DNA from: Pratylenchus scribneri
Taxonomy: Eukaryota > Nematoda > Chromadorea > Rhabditida > Pratylenchidae
DNA: 64,000 nt
Assembly: GCA_030063045.1 (NCBI GenBank)
Contig: JAQSEB010000093.1
Coordinates: 496,001 to 560,000 of the forward strand
Direction of reading: 5' to 3'
Under the pieces are notes generated by a model that saw only the letters and a list, made by a program, of their open reading frames with translations, did not search any database and was not told where the DNA came from. A program made the translations under genes and the position numbers. Shown piece by piece: positions 48,401-59,028 of this stretch (positions are counted from its first letter, which is position 1; each line of letters begins with the position of its first letter).

Positions 48401-50743
48401 GTTCCCTTTGTATAAGCCAATCTAATTTCACACCGACCCCCTATTCCCCTCCCCTCGCGAATGAGCTGCTGCTGGCCAAAGGCCCCAATCAATGTGGCCA
48501 AATTGGGTATGGGCCTTTCCGGATGCATGGCCTCTTCTGTTGGTTGGGTTTGGGTTGCATTTGCATGTGTTGTGTGCCCCCTTCCGGCCAACAATTATTG
48601 CCAGCGGACACTGTTCTTTGGGGCACATTCTCTGGGCAAAGGGGCGAATGAATTCCTTGGAGGGATGTTCTCCAAAATTAGTCCTTTTGCCCATCTAAAA
48701 TGACCATCCAATTTGCACCGTTTATTCCCTTTAAGGCCACACTTCATCAAGCCTCATTTTCGCCTTTTCGGATTAAATCAAATTTCCAAGGATTCGGAGG
48801 TCAACAATTAAATTAAAGTTGAGGCCTAGTTAAAAACATAAAAACAAATTTGTGCAAATTTTGTTGCAATTTTGTTTGCCAATTGGCCATCAACAAATTA
48901 GTAATTTTGTTCCCATAAAAGAGTGAATGAATGATGGGTTGGCCAATTGGCCTCCTTCTCTAATGGCCAGAATGCACGAAATGGAATGAAGAAAGAAGGG
49001 TTAAGGGCCAAGGGGCACATGCAATCCTCCAGAATAAACCAAAACAATCAAAATTGAGATGGTGCTATGCCAATTTCTCATTTTTCTCATTAATCCTGGA
49101 TGAATCCGCATAAGGGGAGCAATTTGCAATTTCTCATTTTCCCCATATTCAAATTGGGTGGAGAATGGCACCTGCTTTTGGATACGGCGGCCAGATTAAA
49201 AAGGGGATAGGGTGGAATGAATTCGAGTGGGGGAGGGGATATATTCCTTTCATTTTCACATCCAATCCCCCCAAATGAAAACCATTCACACCTGTCCATT
49301 CATTCATAATATTCGATTGGACATTGAAATTTACGAAGATTGGATTCAAAAATAAGTGGCCAAACTGGGAAGGGGATTCCAAGGTCCACCTTTCCCTTTT
49401 TTCTTAATCAACTTTTTTTGCGCAGCGGGAAGTAATTGTGTGGAGAAAAAGGACTCCTTCTTCAAATGTGTTGGGTCCACAATTTTTTGTTTTGGTCCAA
49501 ATTAATTAATAATTTTGTGTGGGGGTAAAGGAAAGTGCCCAACTGTGAATGGAAAAATGAGATGAAAACAAAAATTGACTGAATGGAAAAAGAACTTTCA
49601 ATGAAAATTTACTCTAAAAATTGATTAGTAAAGAACTCAATTATGGCCAAAGGAAGAAACCTTCTGCCTATTCCCCCTTTTTTGGAGGCGATTATCCTCC
49701 ACAATTCCCGACGGTCGGCATCATTCCTTTTCCCTCCCCTCAAACCCATCCAAATGTCCTCAAGGCGAATTGGGTCAAGCAGTGCCCTCCTTTTGAATTT
49801 GCCGATGGAAAGGGATTATTGGCGCGAAGAGGGATGCAAAATTTTCCTTTGGCAAAATTGCCATCATCATAAAATTAAAATTATTCAAAATTTCAGGTAT
49901 CCCGTGATGCATATCATCAATGCGCATTGCGCGGGGATGAACGCCAATTGGGAGTTTGTTCTACACCCGAAAGACAGTCATCCATCACTTTGGTGTTCCG
50001 TGAATTTTCGCCACTTCCTTCGGCATTCACATTTCGGCCTGGCCATTCCTATTTTGTTATCAGTTTGTCCATTTTCATTTTTTCGAAGCAATTTTTCCTT
50101 TCGATTTTTAGCAACTTCAAATGGCACTTTGGCTGGATTAAACAACACTCAAGGTGGATTGTGTTCTTCAAGGAATATGCGTCTCAAATTTGATGTTTTG
50201 GCATCGGATTCAGATGAAAATGGTATAGTAAAATGGTGCACAAATGACAATTCCATTCATCTAATCGTTTAGCAGAATCCACCCATGAATCCGGCATTCA
50301 TCATGGAAGGCATCATTCTCATCATAGACAGCATCAAAAAGCGAATAGGCATTCAAAGTAAGCATAATGGGGGAATATTCTATTAATCCATCTCAAATTC
50401 AGCAATCCAATTGATATGCAGGAATGGCCAAATGTTGATAGTGGCGAGGAGTCATCTTCTTCGTCCCCGGATTCGCATCCTCCATTCCTCTATGTCATTC
50501 ACACTGTGGACACACCACATCCAGAAGATCAACGAGTTGCCGCTTGGGGCCATAAACAAGAGGCGGAGAACAATGCAAATTCCGAGTTAATTGGTCAGTA
50601 ATATTCCTAAAATAATTCATCCAATTTTTCGTCAATTTTCAGTTTATTCTTCCTCCATCCAATGGCCTCCTCTTCCATTTGCCTTCATTCTCCTTTTTTC
50701 CATCATTGTTTCCTTGGTGGCAATGACGAGAATAAGCCGATGA
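45416..50743 (+). CDS. Ephrin (membrane-anchored Eph-receptor ligand)
   Basis: Seven exons: 45416-45579, 48184-48328, 49897-50062, 50112-50222, 50273-50357, 50403-50593 and 50643-50743. They total 963 nt and give 320 residues, with all phases matching. The ephrin fold is clear: LPDIQWHSNNS-I-FDISNTEHV, RVTLLCPQP, VSRDAYHQC, FREFSPLPSAFTFRPGHSY and TSNGTLAGLNNTQGGLC, with the expected cysteines. A His-rich segment (50280-50350) and a Ser/Glu-rich stalk follow, then a hydrophobic stretch (FAFILLFSIIVSLVAM) and a five-residue tail, consistent with a GPI signal. Nematode ephrins such as VAB-2 act in epidermal morphogenesis and axon guidance. The chosen start gives only a weak signal peptide (LARLLLLAM), so exon 1 may begin elsewhere. 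Introns 1 and 2 (2.6 and 1.6 kb) contain nothing I recognise. Confidence 0.9.
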
Positions 50744-50752
50744 TGAGAAGCG

Positions 50753-50758
50753 AATAAA
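50753..50758 (+). promoter_or_regulatory. Polyadenylation signal of the ephrin gene
   Basis: AATAAA starting ten bases after the stop codon, in the context GCGAATAAAGA. Confidence 0.55.
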
Positions 50759-50834
50759 GACGATTGAAAAATTACATTAAACCGGTTCAGCCTTAATCCC
50801 CGCAAAATGATAGAAAAATAAGAATGGTTTTTGG

Positions 50835-50858
50835 TGGATGGATGGATGGATGGATTGG
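50835..50858. repeat. GGAT microsatellite
   Basis: Five to six tandem GGAT/TGGA units followed by a degenerate TTGGATTTGGTGGATT. Confidence 0.85.
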
Positions 50859-51361
50859 ATTTGGTGGATTGCTTTTCCTCCTCCACTGATCCATTTCGCC
50901 TCCAGCTAATCTGTGAAATTATTTTTGTTTTTACCAGAAATATTGCCAAATTATAATTAAAAAATAAATGAATATAATAAAAAAAAAAGTTGGAATGGTT
51001 GCATCTTGCATATTCTCCCTCTATTAAATGCGATATTTTGGAGGAAATAACGAATCTAAATTAAATGCGCAATTTGAAAAAAGCATTTGGCTAATGGGTA
51101 AATACTTTATGGGAATTTTATATTTTTAATTAATAAAGTTATTCTTTTTCATTTATTAATTATCCTTTTTACAATTTAATTTATTGCTCAATTCTTCACA
51201 ATAATTATTAAAATATTTGGTTAAAATGTGAACATGAACATTGGAAATTTATGGGGAGAATGAGAAATTCCTTTTGCTGGGTATATTGCGCAAATTTGCA
51301 TAAACACATTGAGGGCTAATAATAAATTTGAGATCAATTTTGCCGAATGATTGTATTAAAT

Positions 51362-54300
51362 TCATTTGATGGAGGCATAATCGGTATGTTTTCCGCCACC
51401 AACATTTCGATTCCCCGATGCCGCATTCCCATTTGGATGAAGTAGAGGGGCTAAAATGGATTAAAAAAAAGGTGGAATAACACATACAGGCAGAGCCAAT
51501 GGCCAATTGCTGATTTCTGGACCCGTTTTGGAGGCCATTTGGGGATGAACATATTTGGGTTGAGCCGGCCAAACGTTGCATTGGCATTTCGCTGTTCACC
51601 GAAATTGTGGATGTGTTGAAACTGAAAATAGTGATTTATTATGGAAGGCATATTCATCCATTTACCTGGTATCCGATGGCAATCGAACTGAATCGATGGG
51701 TACATTCACAACACAGCCGAGTAAATCCATCTCCGGTTGCAATTTTCCACTTCGAAATAGCCAACGGGAATAGAGGGAAATGGCTACGGTAGTGGCCAGA
51801 CTGGCCAGCATTGACATTGTGCGAAAGGGGAAATATTGGACATTCGAATCCGAATCATACCTTCACAAATTCAAATGAGGAAAAATTGAAAAATATTGGC
51901 TAACATTGGATAATGAATAATGGCAGGAAAATGCAAAAGTGCCTCGCCGCCAGAAAGGCGCAAAAGAAGGCCAACTGAATTTGATGGAATAAATTAATTT
52001 GATCAATTTGCCAAACCAGCATATCCAGCCAAACAACCATATGTATTGGATTGATCAAAATAGACAACACAAAGAAGTTGGGGGAAAAGAATGACATAAA
52101 CCTGGAAAGGGGCTTTATTAAAGAGGGAATTGGACAGAATGGACTAAACCAAATCGGCACACAAATACCAAAGGCCATAAATAGAATTAATAGTCAATGC
52201 CATCACTGTGGCCAAAAGACCAACGGCAACAATGCTTAAAATGGATGAATTCATTTGTGGAATTGGTCAATTTCAACCTTATTCTCATCACATAAATCAC
52301 TTCTCGTTCACTGGCCTTAAATGGAATAAATAAATGTAAAAAATCAGAATTTGGAGGAACAAACGTGTGGCCGAATGGTCAATTTCCAAATATTATGGGC
52401 AAACATTGATGCGGCGGAAAGGACCGATGAATCTGCCGAAGACATTACAGCAGCCGAAACAGCCCCTAAGCCAATGAATGCGACCCATTTTGGGGTCAAA
52501 TATTGGAAGACCAATGGAACGACTTGTGAAGTTTGGTCAGGTGGAATTGACGTTGATTTAGTGCCATTGCCCCAAGGAGAATATTCGGTTAAACTCCAAT
52601 CTGAAGGAGGCGGGAATTGGCTCAAAAATTGACATTGTGATTGAGTACCTGTATTTCTTGCAATTGCGCCAATTAGGGCCGGGGGAATGGCCATTAGAAT
52701 GCAGCCAACGCCGGCAACAAAAGACAACCTTTGGGCACCTTTTGAAGTGCGCGAAGACAAAACCCGCTGGAAATAGACCTAGAGGGCAAAATGGTGTGTT
52801 CCAATGAATAAGATAACACTTGTTTCGAACCTGCCAAGGAATTCCACCAAAAACGAGTAAAAGCATACAATCCATCCAGAGCAATTTCTCACGAACTCCA
52901 CCAATTTCGCCAATCCATCCGCTGGCATTTTCCGACAAATCAGTGGTTTTCTTTTGTAAAAGTGCAGCCGGAATGCAAACCCAAAGGCCAATGAAAATGC
53001 AGAATAATTGCACAACATCCGTATACCTTTACAATAATCAATTAAGGGAATGCGAAGATGAGGTGAACTGACGCAACGGCATAAAGTCCTCCGGAAAAGG
53101 TGTAGAAAACTGCAATGAAGGCGGAAAGCACAACTGATGCGGTCATGTCCATTCCCAGAATAACGGAAAGAGTGGCACCTGAATTTAAGTTGCTAATTGA
53201 AAAGGGGTTTAATTTTGTTGACCCAATGCCGAGAGAATTGCAGCTGACCAAAAGACCTATTAAAGGAGGAAATGAAAAGGAATGGGAGAAATTGAAAATT
53301 ACCTCGCCGAGTAAAGCTGGCAGGAACATTAGGCCTGGAATTAAATTGAACAAATTATTAATAAATCTTAAGTAAAACTTACCGCCAACCCGTTGGCCAT
53401 ATTTGATCTGAACAAAAAATAAACTGAATATTTTGATGAAATCGTAATTGTTTTGCCTGAAATGGGTCCAACATTGTGACATATCCCTGTTCGCGCATTG
53501 GCTTCGCAAAAAGTACACCGCCAAGCACCAATGACAGCGCATAACCAATTGGAGCTTGGCAACCCATGATTCCTCCATTGTAGAGGGCTTCAGCCGTTCC
53601 GTTGATATATGCGCCTCCAACCCAGGTGGCTAAAATTCAAATTTATTTTTGAAATTTGTCATTCCTTTGGAATATTTGCCCTTAAAATGTTTACATTTTC
53701 CTACTTCCTTGCTTCTTCCTTTGTCTGATCCGTGGGAATATCCCCTTCACTACCTCGTGCCATTTACCATTTTTCCCATTAATCCTCTTGAATTTCTTTC
53801 CATTTTTGCAACTTCCATATCCCAAAGCCCAAACTCTATTCAATTTTTGCTTCAAAATTCTTTATTTGCCCCACATTGGCATTTCAAATAACGTCATTGG
53901 CCCATTCCAATGCATCGATTTTGCCGCATCCCATTCTCCCCACCATAACATTTTACGAATATCCCCTTTTCAATTCCTTTGCCCGGAACCATGGAATTTT
54001 GAAAAAAAAACAGAGGAAACAAGCCCTTAATCAGCTATTCTCTTGGTTACCCCACATTTTTGTGTTATCCATGCCAATGTGAAGGGAATTTGGCAAGTGA
54101 ATAATTCAGACGTGCCCTTTGGGGCATGAATAGAGGAATTTTTTGGAGGGGAGCAAAAGGCGGGGGCGAAACTTATGAAAAAATAATTAGTAATGGAATC
54201 TGATGAAAAATGTGCAGAAATTTGAAATATTGGGAAAAATTATGGATTTTTGGCCATTGAATAAGGGGAAATTTGAACTGACCGGTCATTGTGAAAATGC

Positions 54301-54504
54301 CGACTAAAGTGCCAATATTCCGACCTGCCAACATCACCTGTAATTCTAAATTAATTCAATTTTCAAAATATGCTTGTAAACCTCCTCTGTTTGTTCGCCA
54401 ACTCCTTGTTTGGCTGCATCCGTTTTTCTGCCCGCCCAAATGCCAACAATCAAAATTAGCACATAAAAGAAGACAATGGCAATTATCCCGAGCCAATCAA
54501 CCAT
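51362..54504 (-). CDS. cho-1: High-affinity choline transporter (SLC5A7/CHT1 family)
   Basis: Seventeen exons on the minus strand add to 1806 nt (601 residues), all in phase. Exons from the start: 54504-54382, 54337-54283, 53629-53457, 53407-53383, 53334-53303, 53256-53223, 53178-53073, 53026-52831, 52778-52649, 52600-52365, 52315-52278, 52234-52150, 52101-52017, 51974-51905, 51860-51666, 51621-51488, 51450-51362. The protein is a Na+-coupled symporter that returns choline to cholinergic terminals for acetylcholine synthesis. Family motifs are [20 protein letters not shown] (first membrane helix), [80 protein letters not shown] and [20 protein letters not shown]. The C-terminus is a hydrophilic tail. 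One intron is GC-AG. It lies convergent to the ephrin gene. Confidence 0.96.
53408..53456 (-). other. cho-1: GC-AG intron in cho-1
   Basis: On the minus strand the exon ending LDPFQ (TTTCAG) is followed by GCAAAAC, and the next exon opens ATCAAATATGGC after TTGTTCAG. Keeping the conserved LDPFQ-x-KYGQR sequence in phase requires the GC donor. Confidence 0.75.
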
Positions 54505-56886
54505 TATAAATCAATCAAATGGAAAACAAATCAAAATATTATTTCGGCACCAATATGTGCTGGTTTCTGAAAAAGGAAACCGTGAAAATCACACAAAATG
54601 GCCACGAGTGGGTCGGAAGGGAAGTCAATGCTCCGAGCATGTTCTGTCCCCGGGGACCATTCACTCTCATTCGGCCAGTCAGTCAATCCCCTTTCATATT
54701 CCCCCCTTGTTCCCTTAAAAAATGCCGAAAGGAACGACAATGGAGGATGGAACCAAAAATGGTGGTGAAGCAGAGGGAATCAATGCCAAAAATGGATGAT
54801 TTATTGGGAGGAAATGACGCTATTGGTACGATAATATTTATCCGAAATTTGGAGGAATTTTGCCCTATCCCAATTGGGCAAAGTAAATTTTGACTCAAAT
54901 CCGGCCATTCACTTTTCAGTGAGGGCAGTCAACTTCCTTTATGCAAAATATGAAGGGAATGTGAGGGCACAGATTGAGGAAAAGGAAATTGGCCAAATTT
55001 GTATTCTTCCCTTGGCCATTTCTTTTCCTTCAACTTTTAGAATGCACTTTTGTAGCCCCCAATAAAGGTAGCCGTTGACTCTTTATTGTGGGAATATCGT
55101 GTTAAAAATGGAGCAGGCCAATTTATCGCGAAAGGGTTGATTGATTTATAGCAGGAAACGATGTTTTTTTTTGTTTTTATAGAATAATTTGCATGCATAT
55201 TTCGGCCAATTCCGAGTTCATTTAATGCTTTTTGGCCAGATGATACTCATTTCACCACCCTTCCCCCCCCCCTCTCAATTTGTGCTCGGATTTCCAACCG
55301 AAAAGAAGGCCAAAATGGCGTCTACCGGAAATGGGCCCCGCGGGAATTGTTGGAATAGCGGAAAAGGGAATGAACAAAAAGGGCGGGGAAACACAGACAA
55401 ACAGCAAAGCAAAAAAACACACAAAAGGCTTGGAAATGAAGTGGAAGCAAAAGGAGGAGGGCATTGAGCCTGTTGAGCATCATTTTCAAAGAGGCGGGTC
55501 TTTGGCCAATGGCTCTGGAAGGAATCCGAGGCCATGGGAATGGACGGGAGGGGGGAATGGGAGGAAGGAAGGAGTTTTCAATTTTTAACACAAATTAGGC
55601 ACACTCATCCATTTCGGAGAATGAATTGGCCATGCGCGAGCCAAATATGTGCCCTTTTCTCTTTTTGTTTTTGAATGAGGCCATCATTGGAAATAGGAAA
55701 TTTGAAGCTAATTTATTTGAAATCGAATGCCAATTGAGATTTTCATGGAATATGTGCGAATTCGGAATGTTGGAAAATAAACTTTAGCCGATGGAAATTG
55801 AACTGAATTTTGTCTTCAATTTTACACTAAATTTAGCCATTCTTTTCTTTTAGCCGCTTTTATAGCATTTCCTTGACTTTTTAACTTAAAATACCCTCAA
55901 TTCAACTAATTTCAATAAAAAGAGTAAAGTAAAAAGTCAAAGAAATTTGGAGGCAAATTTGGGGGAATTCGAAGAATTTGACGGGCATGGATGGAAAGGA
56001 TTTGAAGGAAGCGGTCGGCCGGTAATCCGATTTTCGATGTCCCCGTTGCCCACACAAAAGCCAATCCAATCCACCAACTTTTCCCCTCAACTTTATTGTT
56101 GACGCCTTTTCCTAATTCAAAAAAAATGGCACAAAAGGATTTGGCTTGTGATATTGAATAAAATTAATTGATGGAAAATTGAAGGAAAATACAAAGAATT
56201 GGGCAATTATGTATTTTTAAAGGATTGAAAGAAAAATGGGTTGGTGGGGAGTCGACAGGGAACTGTCGGGATTTTTCATGATTTTTATTAATAAGAGGTA
56301 TGAACAAAGAATAAAAATATTCTTTTAGCAATTTTGCGCTTTATTCTTCTAATGAGACAATTTTGCTTTACAGTATTTTTCTCCATCTTCGGATAAGAAT
56401 ACAAAATACAGCAAAGGGAATTGTGGTCCCTCCTTTGCTGATTCATTTTCATTTTCCACCATCTCAATGATTGGCTATTTAATTGACAGTTCCCTTTCCA
56501 TCTCGACTCACCGCCAACCCATTTTCCCTTCCTAAAATAGGTAATAAATGCCAAGAATTGTAGTAATATTGGATGAATCGAAATTTGATTTGATAATTTC
56601 CTAAATTATCAGATGCCCATTCCAATGTGATATTCCCTTCCCAAATAAATTTATTTAATTTACACGTCAAAATGTGAAAAAAAACACATTGTCTCTTGAG
56701 CCAATTCATATACATATTCATTTATGTGATATTATAAAAAGCTTTTATGCATAGAAGTATTTTTGGCAAGCATCAAAAAATGTATAAAACATAATAAGGG
56801 ATAAAATGATGGCAGAATTGCGCATTTAAGCGGAGCACAAAAAAATTGTTGATTAATTTGGCAAATCACACGGATATATTCATCCT
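54505..56886. other. Intergenic region upstream of cho-1 and downstream of the GPCR
   Basis: About 2.4 kb without a supported gene. The open frame at 54519-54893 (+) has no family resemblance or splice logic. The minus-strand promoter of cho-1 is expected in its left part. Short G/C runs occur near 55262-55270 and 55547-55558. Confidence 0.5.
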
Positions 56887-59028
56887 TTATTCGACACTCA
56901 ATGAAATTGTTTTTTGCAAAGTGCTTCTCCTTTGATCGTTGTTAGTAGGGAATCGAAATGAGCTGTTTGTGGTGGTCATTGCACGGCGTCTGGCCAATTG
57001 GTCAAATTCCGCCAATGCACTATTTTGTGAATTTTTGAACCAAGGGAGCCATCGAAGAAGATGCTTGAGGGCAGCATGGATTCGGCGATTTGTGGCATAA
57101 TAGACGAATGGATTTACGATGGAATGTGACATGGCCAATGTGTGCGCGCCCCACCTGAATAAAATGAATTTGAATATTTCGATGACAATTTAGATTCTCA
57201 CCAAATATAGAGGATATAAGGATAATTGAGTGTGCCAGGGTCATATGTCACCCAAATGTTCATGAGTAAATTTTGGGGAAGCCAACAGACGGCATACAAT
57301 GCGCTCACCAACAAAACCATTGGAATCAACTGAAATTGATTGGAACTTGGTCAACCTTTTATTAGTATAGCTTCACCTTCTTCACTGATTCCTTCCTCTC
57401 TTGATTCACATTTACATGCATTGGCATTCCCAAATGTGAGCTCTTTCGCCGAACTGTTATGCCACCACCCGGGCCAACAATTTGAGAGGATGACGGCCTT
57501 TTTTGTTGCTGCTGATGCACAATTTGTGCCGCATTTCCATTCAAGTGGGCACTGACCGTAGATCCTCTAGCCTTTGTACTGCTTCTTTGTTCACTTCCAG
57601 CCAATAATGTTGTTTCCTTTAAAAATTATTGTTAATTCCAATAATGTCTATGGACTTCTCCTATTCATTCTACTGTATCCACATCCGACACTTGTTGCCT
57701 AATCAATCTGTCATTCTATCAATCAAATATTGCCCCAATATGTCTTTTTAAACCTTCACTTCTTTCCCACTTTCACGATGTTCTGTTTTTACCGCACTAT
57801 AGATAAATAAATTTACTAAAGTCCAATCCAACTAATCCCAAGCCTCCGGTGAAGGCCGGGAGCCTAGGCCCACTCTCGCTCCGAACAACTTCATCCCGGG
57901 AATAAAGACCATAAATTATTAAAAATAATTCAACAAAATGTGGCACACCTGATGAAGATGGGTTTGGGATGGAAAATCATCGCCAGGCACTTTGCTATTC
58001 CACATTTTTAGGCCAATTAGGGTATATGTGATCAAAAGGACGGATAATGGAAGACAATATTGTAACGCAAAGAGGGAGGAGGTGTAAAGGGAGACAAATT
58101 GATCGGAGAAGAAATCGGCCCATTTTTCTAAGCATGTATCAACTCCTTCGGGTGAAAATTCCAACTAAAAATGAGGAAATATTTAAATTAAATTAAAAAT
58201 AATCACTGACCTCATTTACGATTAAAAGTGGAAGTGCCATTGCGAGGGAGAATGCCCATGTGCCCAGAATGGCATAGAATGCCCTTCGACGGTCCATTTT
58301 GAGCCAAGGGGACATTGCAAATTGAATGGCCATAAAACGGTCAAAGGAAATTGCAACCAAAGTCCAAGAGGAAACAAAAACGGCTGTTGCCTGAAATCAG
58401 GGTGAAAATGATGTAGGGAAAGGTGGAATGTGGACAAACTTGGAGGTAATTGAATGTTTTGCAGAGAAAGGCTCCAAACACCCAACGCTGGTCTTCAAAA
58501 ACCAAAACATGCCAATAACTGAGTGGAATACAGAAAATGCTGATCATCAAGTCGCCTGTGGAAAATTTTATTCAAAATCATTCCATCCTCCCTTCTCCCT
58601 TACCAATGGCCAAATTGGCTATCAACATATGGGTTGGGGTTCTGAGCCTTTTGAAGCGAAGAAAAACTGCCAAAATGAGGGCATTGCCGACAAAAGCAAC
58701 AATGCTCAATGTTGAATAAATGAGAATTGCGAACATCTTTTTGAAAAGAATTGAAATTAAATTAAATTTATGAATAAAAGGAGCCAAATGAAAGGAACCC
58801 TCAAGCAATTTAATATTTTATTAATACAATGAATTTGAATTAAAAGGGAATATTTTTTGGATTCCTCACTTTACAAGACCAGCAAAGGGATTTAACGACT
58901 GGCAGAATTGTTGTCAAATTTTGCTCCTCAAAATTGTAAATTTGATTGTTGTCATTATTTCCACTGAAAATGAACATTGTTGAATCGGAATTTGGGGAAA
59001 TAGTGGCGGAATGAATGCCTTCGTCCAT
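56887..59028 (-). CDS. Rhodopsin-family GPCR, neuropeptide (NPY/NPF-like) receptor
   Basis: Eight exons: 59028-58870, 58736-58604, 58555-58440, 58390-58211, 58164-57949, 57616-57377, 57329-57202 and 57154-56887. They total 1440 nt (479 residues), all in phase. The N-terminus carries an N-glycosylation motif (NLT). Membrane helices show GNALILAVFL (TM1), NLAIGDLMISIFCIPLSY (TM2), a TM3 ending in DRF where DRY is usual, YCLPLSVLLITYTLIGLKMW (TM5), CWLPQN (TM6) and HSIVNPFVYY (TM7). Paired cysteines FLCK and DTCL can form the extracellular disulfide. A long third intracellular loop (exon 57616-57377) is Ser/Gln-rich and basic. Motifs point to peptide receptors of the NPY/NPF/tachykinin group; the ligand cannot be named. 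The start codon is the first ATG in the open frame. Confidence 0.85.
57640..57905 (+). repeat. Repeat family 6 copy B, in a GPCR intron
   Basis: Matches 2400-2722 in order and orientation: TCTATCAATCAAATATTGCC, TAGATAAATAAATTTACTAA, CCAACTAATCCCAAG, GGCCCACTCTCGCTCCGAAC and a final TCCCGGGAATAAAGACC. It lies in GPCR intron 57617-57948. Confidence 0.65.

Larger units (their letters stand above)
50744..51361. other. Convergent 3' intergenic region between ephrin and cho-1
   Basis: About 620 bp. It holds the ephrin polyadenylation signal and a short GGAT microsatellite (50835-50858). Otherwise A+T-rich with no coding signal. Confidence 0.6.

Noticed and set aside
54519..54893. 124-codon + strand frame upstream of cho-1
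   Set aside because: No family resemblance; overlaps the first exon boundary and promoter region of cho-1 on the other strand.
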